DNA of 64,000 nucleotides from NCBI RefSeq assembly GCF_036250735.1, contig NZ_CP109430.1, positions 2,790,001 through 2,854,000 on the forward strand, read 5' to 3'. The notes beneath the pieces were generated by a model. That model saw only the letters and a program-made list of their open reading frames with translations. It did not search any database and was not told the origin of the DNA. The stretch is from Streptosporangium sp. NBC_01495 (GTDB lineage Bacteria; Actinomycetota; Actinomycetes; Streptosporangiales; Streptosporangiaceae). The position numbers were made by a program, and so were the translations under genes. Of this stretch, positions 33,747 through 43,647 are shown in pieces. The stretch's first letter is position 1. The number at the start of each line of letters is the position of its first letter.

Positions 33747-36700
33747 ATGGCAGGCGGTATGGACAATGCGAGGAAGGCCGGTCGGCGGTCGCCGTTCACC
33801 TTCGGGGCCGGTCTTCTCACCCTGATCGGCCTGCTGGGTGCCATCTGGGCGCCGGGGCCCGGCACCGTCGCCCCGCAGGAGTGGGCGACCGTGCGGAACG
33901 TCGTACCGATCGGACCGGACGCCGCCCCCGGCCCGGTGACCGGACACCCACCCGGGCGGCCGGCTCCGGGCGCCGCCGCCGGAGCGGGGCGGGCGCCGGC
34001 CGACGGACGCCGGGCCGTGGAGGTCAAGGCTGCGCCGCCGGAAGGCGGCCGAGCCCGTTCGCTGGAACGGAGGCTCGCCGGGTTCGGCCTGCGCGGCCTT
34101 CCCGAGAAAGGCGCGGGGACGCCGGAGGAGAGGGGCCGCGGCCGGGCGTCCCACGCGGCCTGCCCGGTGACCTCTGTCATCTGCCTGGAGAACAGCCTGC
34201 CGGGAAACCCGCCGAGCGAATGGGACATACCGGGAGCCGGCAGCAGCAGCATCCAGGGATACGCGACCCAGATGAGCGTCGACAAGGGGGAGACCGTCCA
34301 GTTCAAGGTGAACACCCCGGCGACCGCCTACCACGTGGACGTCTACCGCATCGGTTACTACGGCGGCATGGGCGCACGAAAGATCACAACGCTCACTCCC
34401 TCGGCCACCCTGCCCCAGGCGCAGCCGCCCTGCCTCACGGATCCGGTGACCGCACTGGTCGACTGCGGGAACTGGGCGGTCTCGGCCTCGTGGGCCGTGC
34501 CGCCCACCGCCGTCTCGGGGGTCTACATCGCGAACCTGATCCGGGATGACGCGACGCCCGGTGCCAGCCAGATGATATTCGTGATCCGGGACGACGAACG
34601 CGGATCGGATCTCCTGCTGCAGACCTCCGACAGCACCTGGCAGGCGTACAACAAGTACGGCGGCAGCAGTCTCTACTCGGCGGGCGTTCCGGCGGGGCGG
34701 GCCTACAAGGTCAGCTACAACCGGCCGTTCATCACGCGTATCTCCAGCTGCTGCGGCGGTTCGGTGGAGAGCTGGTTCTTCAACGCCGAATACCCCATGA
34801 TCAGATGGATCGAGGCCAACGGCTACGACGTCAGCTACACCAGCAGTATCGACACCGCGATGCGTGGCCAGCAGATGCTCGACCACAAGGTCTTCCTCTC
34901 CGTCGGCCACGACGAGTACTGGTCCAACGACATGCGGGACAACGTCACGAACGCCCGGGACAGCGGCGTCGACATAGCCTTCTTCTCCGGGAACGAGGGT
35001 TTCTGGAAGGGCCGCTGGGAGGCGGCGATGAGTGACGGGACCCCCTTCCGGACCTTCGTCTGCTACAAGGAGACGCTCGCGAACGCCAAGATCGACCCGA
35101 GCCCCCAGTGGACCGGATCGTGGCGTGATCCACGCTTTTCCCCGCCCTCGGACGGCGGCAGACCGGAGAACGCGCTGAATGGGACGTGGTTCAGGGTCAA
35201 CGGCGTCTCCAACGACGCGATAACCGTGCCGGCCGACTTCAGCAAGATGCGAATCTGGCGCAACACCTCCGTGGCGAACCTCTCCCCAGGACAGACGGCC
35301 GTCTTCCCCACCGGGACGCTCGGTTACGAATGGGATGTCTCACCCAGCAACGGGTCCGAACCTCCGGGCCGGGCCAGGTACTCCAGCACGGTCATGAACC
35401 TCACCTCCAAATACCTGCTCGACTACGGCAGTACGTACGGGCTCGGCACCGCGAACCACAACCTGACGCTCTACCGGGCCTCCAGCGGTGCGCTCGTCTT
35501 CGGCGCGGGGACCATCCAGTGGTCGTGGGGGCTGGACGCCAACCACGATCGAGCGGGCACGCCCACCGACATCCGGATGCAGCAGGCGACGGTCAACCTC
35601 CTCGCCGACATGGGGTCCCAGCCCGCCAGTCTCCAGCCGGGTCTGGTCCCGGCCACCGCGTCGACGGACACCAGCCCTCCCACGTCGACGATCACGAACC
35701 CGTCGAACGGAGCCACCCTGCCCGAGCTGACGAACGTCACGATCCAGGGAACGGCGGCCGACACCGGGGGCGGTGTCGTGGCCGGAATCGAGGTCTCGGT
35801 CGACGGCGGCACCCGGTGGTTTCCGGCGACGGGCCGGGAGAACTGGCAGTACCGCTGGACACCCCAGACCACGGGAACCACGACGATCGCGGTCCGGGCG
35901 GTCGACGACATCGGCAACCTCCAGGTGATCCCGACCACGATCACCGTCACCATCAACACGTCGTGTGACGCCTGCACCATCTGGCCGCCCAGCAGCGTGC
36001 CCGCCGTCAGCTCGGCCAACGATCCCGTGCCGGTCGAACTCGGGGTGCAGTTCCAGACCACGACCGCGGGCACCGTCAGAGGCGTCAGGTTCTACAAGGG
36101 CGCGCTCAACACGGGAACGCACACCGGGAACCTCTGGAGCGCGAGCGGGCAACTCCTGGCGAGAGCCACGTTCACCAACGAGACGGCGAGCGGGTGGCAG
36201 CAGGTGGACTTCGACACGCCGGTCACGGTGACCGCCGGCACGACGTATGTCGCCTCGTATCACACGACATCCGGGAACTACTCGACAACGGTCCCCTACT
36301 TCACCACGCAGTACACGAACGGCCCGTTCGTGGTGCCGGCCAGCAGTGTGCAGGTCGGTAACGGCGTCTACGCCTACAGCGCGACGAGCACCTTCCCGAC
36401 CGGCACCTACCGGGCCACCAACTACTGGGTCGACGTGCTGTTCGTCCCGGTCAGGAGCCTGTGGGACGACCAGACGGTTCCGCAGGTCCCGTCGCAGAAC
36501 GACCCCAACGCCGTGACGGTCGGCGTCAAGTTCCAGACGCTGACCGACGGCAGCATCAGGGGCATCCGTTTCTACAAGGGCGTACAGAACACCGGGACGC
36601 ATGTCGGGAGCCTGTGGACGAGTGACGGGCAGTTGCTCGCCAACGCGACCTTCACCAACGAGACGGCGAGCGGGTGGCAGCAGGTGCACTTCGACACGCC

Positions 36701-37415
36701 CGTCGCGGTGACCGCCCACACGACGTACGTCGCCTCGTACTACACGAGTTCGGGGTTCTACTCGCTGACATCCTCGTATTTCACCGAGCCGTATGTGAAC
36801 GGCCCGCTTGTCGCGCTGGGCAACGGTGACGAGGGGGGCAACGGTGTTTACACGTACGGCGCGGCGAGTACCTTCCCGACCAGCACCTACCAGGCCAGCA
36901 ACTACTGGGTCGACGTATTGTTCGTGCCGTTCACGAGCCTCTGGGAGAAAACGGCGACCCCCGCCGTCGCATCCCAACCCGACAAGCTGCCCGTCACGGT
37001 CGGCGTCAAATTCACGACGATGACGAGTGGCAGTATCAGGGGTGTCCGTTTCTACAAGGGCGTCAACAACACCGGGCCGCATGTCGGGAGTCTGTGGACG
37101 AGCGGCGGGCAGTTGCTCGCCAGCGCGACCTTCACCGGCGAGACGGCGAGCGGGTGGCAGCAGGTGAACTTCGACACGCCCGTCCCGGTGACCGAGAACG
37201 CGACCTATGTCGTCTCTTACAATACTTTGTCTGGTTATTATTCGCAGACACGACCGTATTTCAATGTGCAGTACACGAGCGAACCGCTCATCGCGCCGGC
37301 CAGCGGCGCGGTGGGAGGCAACGGTGTCTACACCTACGGCGCGGCGAATCCCTTCCCGGCCAGCACCTACCAGACCACCAACTACTGGGTCGACGTGGTG
37401 TTCGACGTCGCCTAG
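33747..37415 (+). CDS. Large secreted protein: DMFase-like domain, Ig-like domain and three DUF4082 repeats
   Basis: A 1222-residue secreted or membrane-anchored protein. After an N-terminal hydrophobic helix (about 17-33) and a disordered spacer comes a domain like the C-terminal part of the N,N-dimethylformamidase large subunit (residues about 140-630; VDVYRIGYYGGMGAR, SVGHDEYWS, NEGFWKGRWE). An Ig-like domain (about 638-738, PPTSTITNPSNGATL) and three DUF4082 modules follow (about 743-898, 900-1061, 1063-1222), each with RGVRFYKG and ASNYWVDV-type ends. GGGAGG lies 6 nt before the ATG at 33747. True dimethylformamidase activity is unlikely; a matrix or glycan role fits the locus. Confidence 0.85.
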   Translation: MAGGMDNARKAGRRSPFTFGAGLLTLIGLLGAIWAPGPGTVAPQEWATVRNVVPIGPDAAPGPVTGHPPGRPAPGAAAGAGRAPADGRRAVEVKAAPPEGGRARSLERRLAGFGLRGLPEKGAGTPEERGRGRASHAACPVTSVICLENSLPGNPPSEWDIPGAGSSSIQGYATQMSVDKGETVQFKVNTPATAYHVDVYRIGYYGGMGARKITTLTPSATLPQAQPPCLTDPVTALVDCGNWAVSASWAVPPTAVSGVYIANLIRDDATPGASQMIFVIRDDERGSDLLLQTSDSTWQAYNKYGGSSLYSAGVPAGRAYKVSYNRPFITRISSCCGGSVESWFFNAEYPMIRWIEANGYDVSYTSSIDTAMRGQQMLDHKVFLSVGHDEYWSNDMRDNVTNARDSGVDIAFFSGNEGFWKGRWEAAMSDGTPFRTFVCYKETLANAKIDPSPQWTGSWRDPRFSPPSDGGRPENALNGTWFRVNGVSNDAITVPADFSKMRIWRNTSVANLSPGQTAVFPTGTLGYEWDVSPSNGSEPPGRARYSSTVMNLTSKYLLDYGSTYGLGTANHNLTLYRASSGALVFGAGTIQWSWGLDANHDRAGTPTDIRMQQATVNLLADMGSQPASLQPGLVPATASTDTSPPTSTITNPSNGATLPELTNVTIQGTAADTGGGVVAGIEVSVDGGTRWFPATGRENWQYRWTPQTTGTTTIAVRAVDDIGNLQVIPTTITVTINTSCDACTIWPPSSVPAVSSANDPVPVELGVQFQTTTAGTVRGVRFYKGALNTGTHTGNLWSASGQLLARATFTNETASGWQQVDFDTPVTVTAGTTYVASYHTTSGNYSTTVPYFTTQYTNGPFVVPASSVQVGNGVYAYSATSTFPTGTYRATNYWVDVLFVPVRSLWDDQTVPQVPSQNDPNAVTVGVKFQTLTDGSIRGIRFYKGVQNTGTHVGSLWTSDGQLLANATFTNETASGWQQVHFDTPVAVTAHTTYVASYYTSSGFYSLTSSYFTEPYVNGPLVALGNGDEGGNGVYTYGAASTFPTSTYQASNYWVDVLFVPFTSLWEKTATPAVASQPDKLPVTVGVKFTTMTSGSIRGVRFYKGVNNTGPHVGSLWTSGGQLLASATFTGETASGWQQVNFDTPVPVTENATYVVSYNTLSGYYSQTRPYFNVQYTSEPLIAPASGAVGGNGVYTYGAANPFPASTYQTTNYWVDVVFDVA

Positions 37416-37417
37416 CC

Positions 37418-38719
37418 TCACCGCACTCGCGAAATCCCGGCCGGCGCCCTCCCCGCCGTGCCGGACGGGCGGGCGGACACCGCGGAGGCGGCGGTGTCCG
37501 GACCCGTTCCGGCGCCGGACACGAGCCGCCGCCGCTCCTGCGGGACCCTGGTCCAGGCGACCGCGGACAACAGGCTCACGACCATGACGATCGGTATCCG
37601 CTGCCGGAAGATGAGACCGATGTTGGACATGGTGGTCGTGTACATGATCGTGCACGGTACGGCGAAGAGCAGGAGGATCAGCAGCATCCTGCGGTTCTCA
37701 CCCCACATTCGCCGGACCCCGACGACCGCGCACCACAGAAGGTAGTACCACAGCGCCGTCTCGACCTTCGCCAGCTGTAGCACCAGGCTGCCGTCCATCC
37801 AGGGGAACGGGGAAAGAAGCGTGTAGACCAGCTTCGGCAGGAACGCGCTCCACGGATTACCGCCGTCGTCGAAGGCGATTCCCGAACCTCCCGCGGCGTT
37901 GGAGTGACGGACGATCTCCGACTGTCCGCGCTCCAGCTGCTCCTGCATCATGACGAGCGGTGTGCTCTCCACCACGTCAGGAAATATCAGGACAGGCACC
38001 AGGAACATGGCCAGGATGGCCAGCACGCACAACGGAAAAGCGCGCTTGAGGCCCGCCAGGCCGAGAATCAGTGGTATCGCGCACATGAAAACCATGTAGG
38101 GGCGCACGTTCCAGAGCGTCCACAGCAGCGGGCCGAGGAGAAATAGTTTACGCATGTCGAAACGCTGGACGTTCGAAGCGGCGAGGCCGAGACAGGATAT
38201 GACGAGAAACGCGTTGAATCCGTCCTTGAACATGTCGGACGTATGCAGCATGAATGCCGGCATGAATGCCATCAGGGTCATCAGCCTGAACGCCGCGCGC
38301 TCGTCGGCGCCGATGAGCCGCGCGAATCTGTACATGACGACGCACAGCCCGCAGGCGATGAGCGCCACGAAGGCGGTGCAGGCCAGGGGGGCCGGGCCAC
38401 CGCACAGGTACATGATCGCCGCGAAGATGTTGCAGGGCACCGCCACGGAGTAGAGGCTGTCGATCTGCTCGGAGGTGACGAACGTGAAGCCCTCGTGCTT
38501 CCAGTACGCCACGATCTCCAGGGCCCTGCCCTCGTAGACGAAGTTGTCTCCGCCGTACGCGATGGAGTTGGACCGCATCACGAGGACGTGAACGAGCAGT
38601 CGCACGACGAAGGCCAGCATCAGCACCCACAGGGCACGCCGAGCCACCCGCGCGCCGAGGGCCGTCTGAACGATGAACACCAGCGTCACCACGGCGGCCG
38701 CGACGATTATGTACTCCAC
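37418..38719 (-). CDS. Polymerase-like polytopic membrane protein (EpsG/Wzy-type)
   Basis: A 433-residue protein with about ten transmembrane helices and an external loop before GGDNFVYEGRALEIVAYW. The pattern of an early charged loop and FMPAFMLHTSDMFKDGFNAF is like EpsG/Wzy-type and related glycan polymerases, and it would supply the polymerase missing elsewhere in the locus. The C-terminal 40 residues are a Pro/Ala/Gly-rich cytoplasmic tail. It is convergent with the DUF4082 gene, whose stop is only 2 bp away. Confidence 0.7.
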   Translation of the reverse strand: MEYIIVAAAVVTLVFIVQTALGARVARRALWVLMLAFVVRLLVHVLVMRSNSIAYGGDNFVYEGRALEIVAYWKHEGFTFVTSEQIDSLYSVAVPCNIFAAIMYLCGGPAPLACTAFVALIACGLCVVMYRFARLIGADERAAFRLMTLMAFMPAFMLHTSDMFKDGFNAFLVISCLGLAASNVQRFDMRKLFLLGPLLWTLWNVRPYMVFMCAIPLILGLAGLKRAFPLCVLAILAMFLVPVLIFPDVVESTPLVMMQEQLERGQSEIVRHSNAAGGSGIAFDDGGNPWSAFLPKLVYTLLSPFPWMDGSLVLQLAKVETALWYYLLWCAVVGVRRMWGENRRMLLILLLFAVPCTIMYTTTMSNIGLIFRQRIPIVMVVSLLSAVAWTRVPQERRRLVSGAGTGPDTAASAVSARPSGTAGRAPAGISRVR

Positions 38720-39054
38720 AGAGAATCACCCGTACGATGTCGTGGCCGGATCGGGATTTCGGGTGCCGAAGGCGGGTCGGCTCCCCGGCGCGGGGGCAGG
38801 GTGGGGGAGTGGGCATCGCCCGCCGACTTTAATGGCAGGGCGTGCCCTTACCGCCGGATATGCCATCGTCCGGCTGCTTAAATTCCCGCAAAGAAATGCG
38901 GGCTCCGGAACGACCGCCTGCCGGCTCATTTCATCGCCTGACCCGGCGGAGGACCGGATAATCAGGGTGGCCGGGTCCGCCCCCTCGGACAAAGGACTGG
39001 CAAGGAAACGCCCGGTAGCCTGAGTCCGAGATCGCCCGGGACGCTCACGTCAGC
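38720..39054. other. Divergent promoter region with hairpin
   Basis: Between the polymerase-like gene and membrane protein copy 2. It contains a small hairpin CCCGCA/TGCGGG (38885-38902). Its last 65 bp (38990-39054) belong to the long inverted repeat. No gene seen. Confidence 0.45.
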
Positions 39055-39933
39055 ATGCTTGCGCTCATGGACACGACGTCGCCCGCCTCCGCCTCCGCAC
39101 CGAGCCCCGCTCCCCTGGAAACCCCCCGGGCACCCGCGCCCGCCCGGCGACGCCCGTCCCGCCCCCGCGCCCCCCGCCTGCGACGCACCCTGCCCGCCCC
39201 CCGCCTGCGGCGCATCCTGCCCGCCACCTGCACGGCCGTCCTGGCCTACGCGACACTGCTGCTGTACGGCGTGTCAGCCACCGACCTGACCCTGTTCACC
39301 GCCTACCTCATCCTGGGCCTGACCCTGCCCGGCACCCTGATCATCCGCGCCACCTACCCCGGCGAACGCACCCTGACCGAAGAGATCGCCCTGGGCACCG
39401 CACTGGGATACGCCCTGGAGATCTTCACCTACATCCCCGCCCGCGCCACCGGCCTACCCCTACTCGTCCTGACCTGGCCCATCGCCACCTACACCCTGTT
39501 CCTCACCGTGCCACGCCTGCGCAAGCACTGGAACAGCCGCCCCCACACCCCCACCCCCACCTGGTGGTCCTGGACCCTCGCCCTCACCTGCGCCTACCTC
39601 ATCCTCCTCAGCATCGCCAGATTCTTCCGCGGCCACACCCTCACCTGGCCCACCCTCGCCACCGCCTCGGTCGACATGCCCTTCCACCTCGCCCTCATCG
39701 GCGAGCTGAAACACCACCTGCCCCCCACCGTCCCCATGGTCGACGGCGAACCCCTGCTCTACCACTGGTTCGTCTACACCCACTACGCCGCCGCCAGCTG
39801 GATCACCGGCATCGAACCCCTCGTCCTGCTCTTCCGCCTGAGCATGCTCCCCATGATGGCCGCCCTCACCATCCTCCTGGCCATGATCGCCCACCGCCTC
39901 ACCCGCTCCCGCCCCGCCGCACTCCTCGCCATC
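38990..39933 (+). repeat. Inverted repeat, right arm
   Basis: The 944-bp counterpart of 32569-33512 in opposite orientation. The arms enclose 5.5 kb (33513-38989) carrying two convergent genes. Confidence 0.85.
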
Positions 39934-41448
39934 GCGGGCACCGTGTTCATGACCGCCCCGAACCTCTACCTGGGGGTGAACATCGGGATGTTCACCTGGA
40001 GAGGCTTCCAGTCCTGGACGGGCCCCACCCAGACCTTCGGAGCCCTCCTGTTCGCCCCGGTCGTCCTGCTGCTCGTCGACCTTCTCGAAGGACACAGACG
40101 GAGATGGAGACGTGACGCCGGCAGATGGCTCCTGCTCGGCGTGTTCGTCGTGGCGGTCATGGGAGCCAAGGCCACCCACCTCCCTCCGCTCGCCGCGGGA
40201 CTGGCCGCCGTCGTCGGGGTCGAGGTGATCAGGCGGCGCCGGGTACCCCGGCCCGCGCTCGCCGCGCTCGGGATGACGGCGGCGTGCTCCCTCTTCGCGC
40301 AGGTAGTACTGTTCGGCGGTGCGAGGCAGGGGATGATGGTCGACCCCCTCTCCCTGCTGCGCCGGGCCTGGGGAGAGCTGACCGGCCACGCCGGCGCGGT
40401 CGAGCCGCCGCCGCTCTCGGTGCTCGGTGTCACGGTGCTGTACGCGCTGTGCCTGGCCGTCACGTGGTGCGGGATCCTCGGGCTGCTGTGCAGGCCGAGG
40501 CTGCTCCTGCGACCGGCGGTGGTTCTCCTGCTCGGCATGGGCGCCGCGTGTGTCGGCGCCGTGCTCCTGCTCGGGCACCCCCACCTCGGCCAGCTCTACT
40601 TCTTCGGGGCCGGCTATCCCTACCTGATGATCGTCGCGGCCTACGGGCTCTCCGTCATCGTGCGGCGGGCACGGATGCCGCTCAGGACGATCGCGTACGC
40701 GGTCGGCGCCGGCGTGATGACGGCCTACCTGATCCGCATGCTGTGCGATGTCAGGACCCCCCTGGCCCCGGGCCGGCCCGACACCGTGCTGTACCTGCCC
40801 TACGCCGCGCTGCTGGCCGTCGTCGTGCTGGTGGCCGCCGCCCTGGTGACGACCGGGCGCGGCAGCCTCCGGGCCTGGGCCTTCGTGGTCGTCGTGTTCG
40901 CGGCGGTCGGGCCGCCCGCCGCCTGGTTCACGCGCGTTCTCCCGGGAGCGGAGAGCGTCCCGGCGGCCCGGACGTTCGGGGAGGTCCCGCCGGTGGCGGT
41001 CCAGGCGGTTCCCCAGGGGGCCCTGGAGGCCGGCCGGTGGCTGCGCGCCCACTCGGATCCGGGCGACCTGGTCGCCACGGACGCGCACTGCCGCTGGGGG
41101 TACGAGGATCCGTGCGACAGCCGCCAGTTCTGGGTGGCCGCCCTGTCCGAACGGCGCGTGCTGGTCGAGGGATGGACCTACACCGCCGCGAACATGAGCC
41201 ACTGGCGACCGGGTTTCCCGCCGGAGTATCTGCCGTTCTGGGACGGCGAACGGCTCGCCCTCAACGACGCCGCCTTCCGGACCCCCTCGGAGGCCACGAT
41301 CGGGCGGCTGCGCGAGCGCTACGGGGTGCGCTGGCTCTTCGCCGACGAGCGCCGCACCGGCCGGACCTCCAGGATCGGGGACTTCGCCGAGCTCCGGTTC
41401 CGCTCCGGCGACTGCGCCGTCTACCGGATCCCGGACGGATCGGCGTGA
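39055..41448 (+). CDS. Large GT-C-like membrane protein, copy 2
   Basis: A 797-residue paralogue of the protein at 30979-33447 with the same N-terminal 293 residues except one, the same DMPFH and YHWFVYTHY motifs and nearly the same C-terminal 140 residues. The central third differs (for example LYLGVNIGMFTWRGFQSWTG replaces LYLGSSELFTWGGI). It ends DGSA without the extension of copy 1. The first third is exceptionally C-rich on the coding strand. It may recognise a different sugar or lipid than copy 1 through its variable middle. Confidence 0.78.
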   Translation: MLALMDTTSPASASAPSPAPLETPRAPAPARRRPSRPRAPRLRRTLPAPRLRRILPATCTAVLAYATLLLYGVSATDLTLFTAYLILGLTLPGTLIIRATYPGERTLTEEIALGTALGYALEIFTYIPARATGLPLLVLTWPIATYTLFLTVPRLRKHWNSRPHTPTPTWWSWTLALTCAYLILLSIARFFRGHTLTWPTLATASVDMPFHLALIGELKHHLPPTVPMVDGEPLLYHWFVYTHYAAASWITGIEPLVLLFRLSMLPMMAALTILLAMIAHRLTRSRPAALLAIAGTVFMTAPNLYLGVNIGMFTWRGFQSWTGPTQTFGALLFAPVVLLLVDLLEGHRRRWRRDAGRWLLLGVFVVAVMGAKATHLPPLAAGLAAVVGVEVIRRRRVPRPALAALGMTAACSLFAQVVLFGGARQGMMVDPLSLLRRAWGELTGHAGAVEPPPLSVLGVTVLYALCLAVTWCGILGLLCRPRLLLRPAVVLLLGMGAACVGAVLLLGHPHLGQLYFFGAGYPYLMIVAAYGLSVIVRRARMPLRTIAYAVGAGVMTAYLIRMLCDVRTPLAPGRPDTVLYLPYAALLAVVVLVAAALVTTGRGSLRAWAFVVVVFAAVGPPAAWFTRVLPGAESVPAARTFGEVPPVAVQAVPQGALEAGRWLRAHSDPGDLVATDAHCRWGYEDPCDSRQFWVAALSERRVLVEGWTYTAANMSHWRPGFPPEYLPFWDGERLALNDAAFRTPSEATIGRLRERYGVRWLFADERRTGRTSRIGDFAELRFRSGDCAVYRIPDGSA
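41018..41436 (+). repeat. Second inverted repeat pair, right arm (3' gene end)
   Basis: Counterpart of 31089-31507. Near-identity resumes here after about 1 kb of diverged sequence, which points to recent recombination between the copies. Confidence 0.8.
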
Positions 41449-41527
41449 CCTAAGGCTTGCGTAATGGATCGCCAAGGAACGACGGCGCGACGTGTGTCTT
41501 CCGGTCCTTTCGTTGTTCACTTCGGCC

Positions 41528-42682
41528 GTGAACGCAACCGACCTGAAGACGATCCCCTTCAACCGGACGCACATCTCGGTGAACGAGCTGGACTACCTGG
41601 GGGAGGCGGTGCGCCGGCGATCCACCTGCGGAGACGGGCCGTTCACCCGGCGGGCCGCCGAGATCCTCGGAAAGATCACCGGGGCGGGCCAGGTGCTGCT
41701 GACCACCTCCTGCACGCACGCGCTGGAGATGTCGGCGATCCTCCTGGATCTCCAGACCGACGACGAGGTGATCATGCCGTCGTTCACCTTCATGTCGACG
41801 GCCAACGCCTACGCGCTGCGCGGGGCGGTCCCGGTCTTCGTCGACTGCAGGCCCGACACCCTCAACGTGGACGAGCGGCTGATCGAGGCGGCGATCACCG
41901 ATCGCACGCGGGCCGTCGTGGTCGTCCACTACGCGGGCATCGCGTGCGCGATGGAGGAGATCGCCGAACTCTGCGACCGGCACGGCCTCACCCTCATCGA
42001 GGACAACGCCCACGGCCTGGGTGGGTCCTATCGAGGCCGGCCGCTCGGATCGTTCGGCAGCATGGCCGCGCAGAGCTTCCACGAGACGAAGAACGTGCAG
42101 TGCGGGGAGGGCGGCGCGCTGCTTTTGAACGACGCCGGTCTCGTCGCGCGCGCCGAGGTCATCCGGGAGAAGGGCACCGACCGCAGCCGGTTCTTCCGCG
42201 GCCAGGTCGACAAGTACCGATGGGTCGACATCGGCTCCAGCTACCTGCTGTCCGACGTCCTGGCCTCGCAGCTGACCTCGCAGCTGGAGTCGTTCCACGA
42301 GATCCAGTCCCGGCGCCACGCCGTCTGGTACCGGTACCACGAGGAGCTGGCGGACTGGGCGACCGGGAACGGGATCTCCCAGCCGGCGATCCCGGACGGC
42401 TGCGCGCATCCGGCGCACCTGTACTACCTGCTGCTCCCGGATCTGGAGAACCGCCAGGCCTTCATCGACCATCTCCGGAGGGGAGGCGTGCAGGCGACGT
42501 TCCACTACCAGCCCCTGCACGCCGCGCCCGCGGGGGCGAGGTTCGGCCGCGTGGCCCCGGGGGGTTGCCCGGTCACGGAGAGGGTCGCCGATCGTCTCGT
42601 ACGGCTGCCGCTCTACGCCGACCTGGACGAGACCGGCGTGGCGCGAGTGATCGACGCCGTCCGGTCCTACGAGGTGAGCTGA
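41528..42682 (+). CDS. rffA: dTDP-4-amino-4,6-dideoxygalactose transaminase
   Basis: About 384 residues of the DegT/DnrJ/EryC1 PLP-dependent aminotransferase family, closest in pattern to RffA/WecE, which makes dTDP-Fuc4N from dTDP-4-keto-6-deoxyglucose. Seen are IPFNRTHISVNELDYLGEAV, LLTTSCTHALEMSA, DEVIMPSFTFMSTANAYALRG (split), EDNAHGLGGSYRGRPLGSFG and FHETKNVQCGEGGALL with the PLP lysine. The start is uncertain: GTG at 41528 fits homologues, GTG at 41492 is upstream; neither has a strong ribosome binding site. Stop and next start overlap as TGATG. Confidence 0.9.
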   Translation: MNATDLKTIPFNRTHISVNELDYLGEAVRRRSTCGDGPFTRRAAEILGKITGAGQVLLTTSCTHALEMSAILLDLQTDDEVIMPSFTFMSTANAYALRGAVPVFVDCRPDTLNVDERLIEAAITDRTRAVVVVHYAGIACAMEEIAELCDRHGLTLIEDNAHGLGGSYRGRPLGSFGSMAAQSFHETKNVQCGEGGALLLNDAGLVARAEVIREKGTDRSRFFRGQVDKYRWVDIGSSYLLSDVLASQLTSQLESFHEIQSRRHAVWYRYHEELADWATGNGISQPAIPDGCAHPAHLYYLLLPDLENRQAFIDHLRRGGVQATFHYQPLHAAPAGARFGRVAPGGCPVTERVADRLVRLPLYADLDETGVARVIDAVRSYEVS

Positions 42683-43647
42683 TGGCCTGGCGCGACATGA
42701 TCGAGGCGCGGGCCGTACGGGCCGTGGAGTCGCCGCTGGAATCGGCCCGGTTCGGATGTTCCGTGGAGCGCCTCACCGTCCCCGTGGGGTCCGGGGCACC
42801 GTTCTCCGCGGTCCGCGAGGCGCTCCTGGAGTCGGTCGCGGATGTCGTCGTGCTCCGGTATCCGGCCGAACACGTCGGCTGGTTCGCGAAGCTGACCGCG
42901 CTCGGCCGGACCGCCGTGTTCGCGGACTCCCTCGTGTACTGGCGCCTGCGCGCGGGAGAGGGACGCGGGCCTGCTCCGTCGCCCGAGCTGCGGACGTCGG
43001 AGCCGGTCGGTCCCGCCGCGGTGGAGGCACTGGTCTCCGACATCTTCGGCGCGTACGGGAACCACTATCTGGCCAATCCGCTGTTCGACGCCGTCGAGGC
43101 CCTGGCGGGCTATCAGGAATGGGCGCTGAGGTCAGCCGAGGAGGGGGAGTGCCTGACACTGGAGGATCGAGGCGCGGGAGTGGAGGGGCCCCGCCTGCTC
43201 GGGCTGGCCACGTTGGAGGAGGAGGGGTCCCGGACGGAGATCCTCCTGGCCGGAGTGATCTCCGGCTCACAGGGGCGTGGTCTCTACGCCCACCTGCTCA
43301 GGGCCGTCGAGGACCGCGCGCTGGCGCGTGGCGCGGCGGAGGTCGTCATCTCCACCCAGGGACACAACACGCGGGTGCAGAGGGCGTGGGCGAGGTACGG
43401 ATTCGAGCCCGTCCAGACCTTCCTCACCGTTCATCTGGTCCGGAGCCGGCTCCTGCGCGCGCGGGAACGCCAGGGCCGCCGGGCCGCCGGGGAGGATCGG
43501 CGGCGGACGACCCGACGCGCTCGCGCACCACGTACGTCGGGCGGCCCATGCCGTTTCCGTGAATGCGGCCGATGTACTCACCGAGGACTCCGATGGACAC
43601 CAGCTGGGCGGAGGAGAAGAGCGCGACCATCGAGGCGATGGTGGTGA
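42682..43647 (+). CDS. GNAT acetyltransferase, WecD-like (dTDP-Fuc4N acetylation)
   Basis: A 321-residue protein. The first 240 or so residues end in a GNAT domain (LAGVISGSQGRGLYAHLLRA for acetyl-CoA binding; VVISTQGHNTRVQRAWARYG), preceded by a WecD-like half (VVLRYPAEHVGWFAKLTALG). Placed directly after rffA it would N-acetylate dTDP-Fuc4N to dTDP-Fuc4NAc. The last 75 or so codons are Arg-rich and lie antisense to the end of the GT2 gene at 43424, so the functional protein may effectively end near 43500. The frame stays open through a 224-bp overlap. Confidence 0.8.
   Translation: MAWRDMIEARAVRAVESPLESARFGCSVERLTVPVGSGAPFSAVREALLESVADVVVLRYPAEHVGWFAKLTALGRTAVFADSLVYWRLRAGEGRGPAPSPELRTSEPVGPAAVEALVSDIFGAYGNHYLANPLFDAVEALAGYQEWALRSAEEGECLTLEDRGAGVEGPRLLGLATLEEEGSRTEILLAGVISGSQGRGLYAHLLRAVEDRALARGAAEVVISTQGHNTRVQRAWARYGFEPVQTFLTVHLVRSRLLRARERQGRRAAGEDRRRTTRRARAPRTSGGPCRFRECGRCTHRGLRWTPAGRRRRARPSRRWW

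Noticed and set aside
33747..37415. A genuine N,N-dimethylformamidase
   Set aside because: The small subunit is missing, the protein is exported, and it carries Ig-like and DUF4082 modules within a polysaccharide locus. Only the fold is shared.
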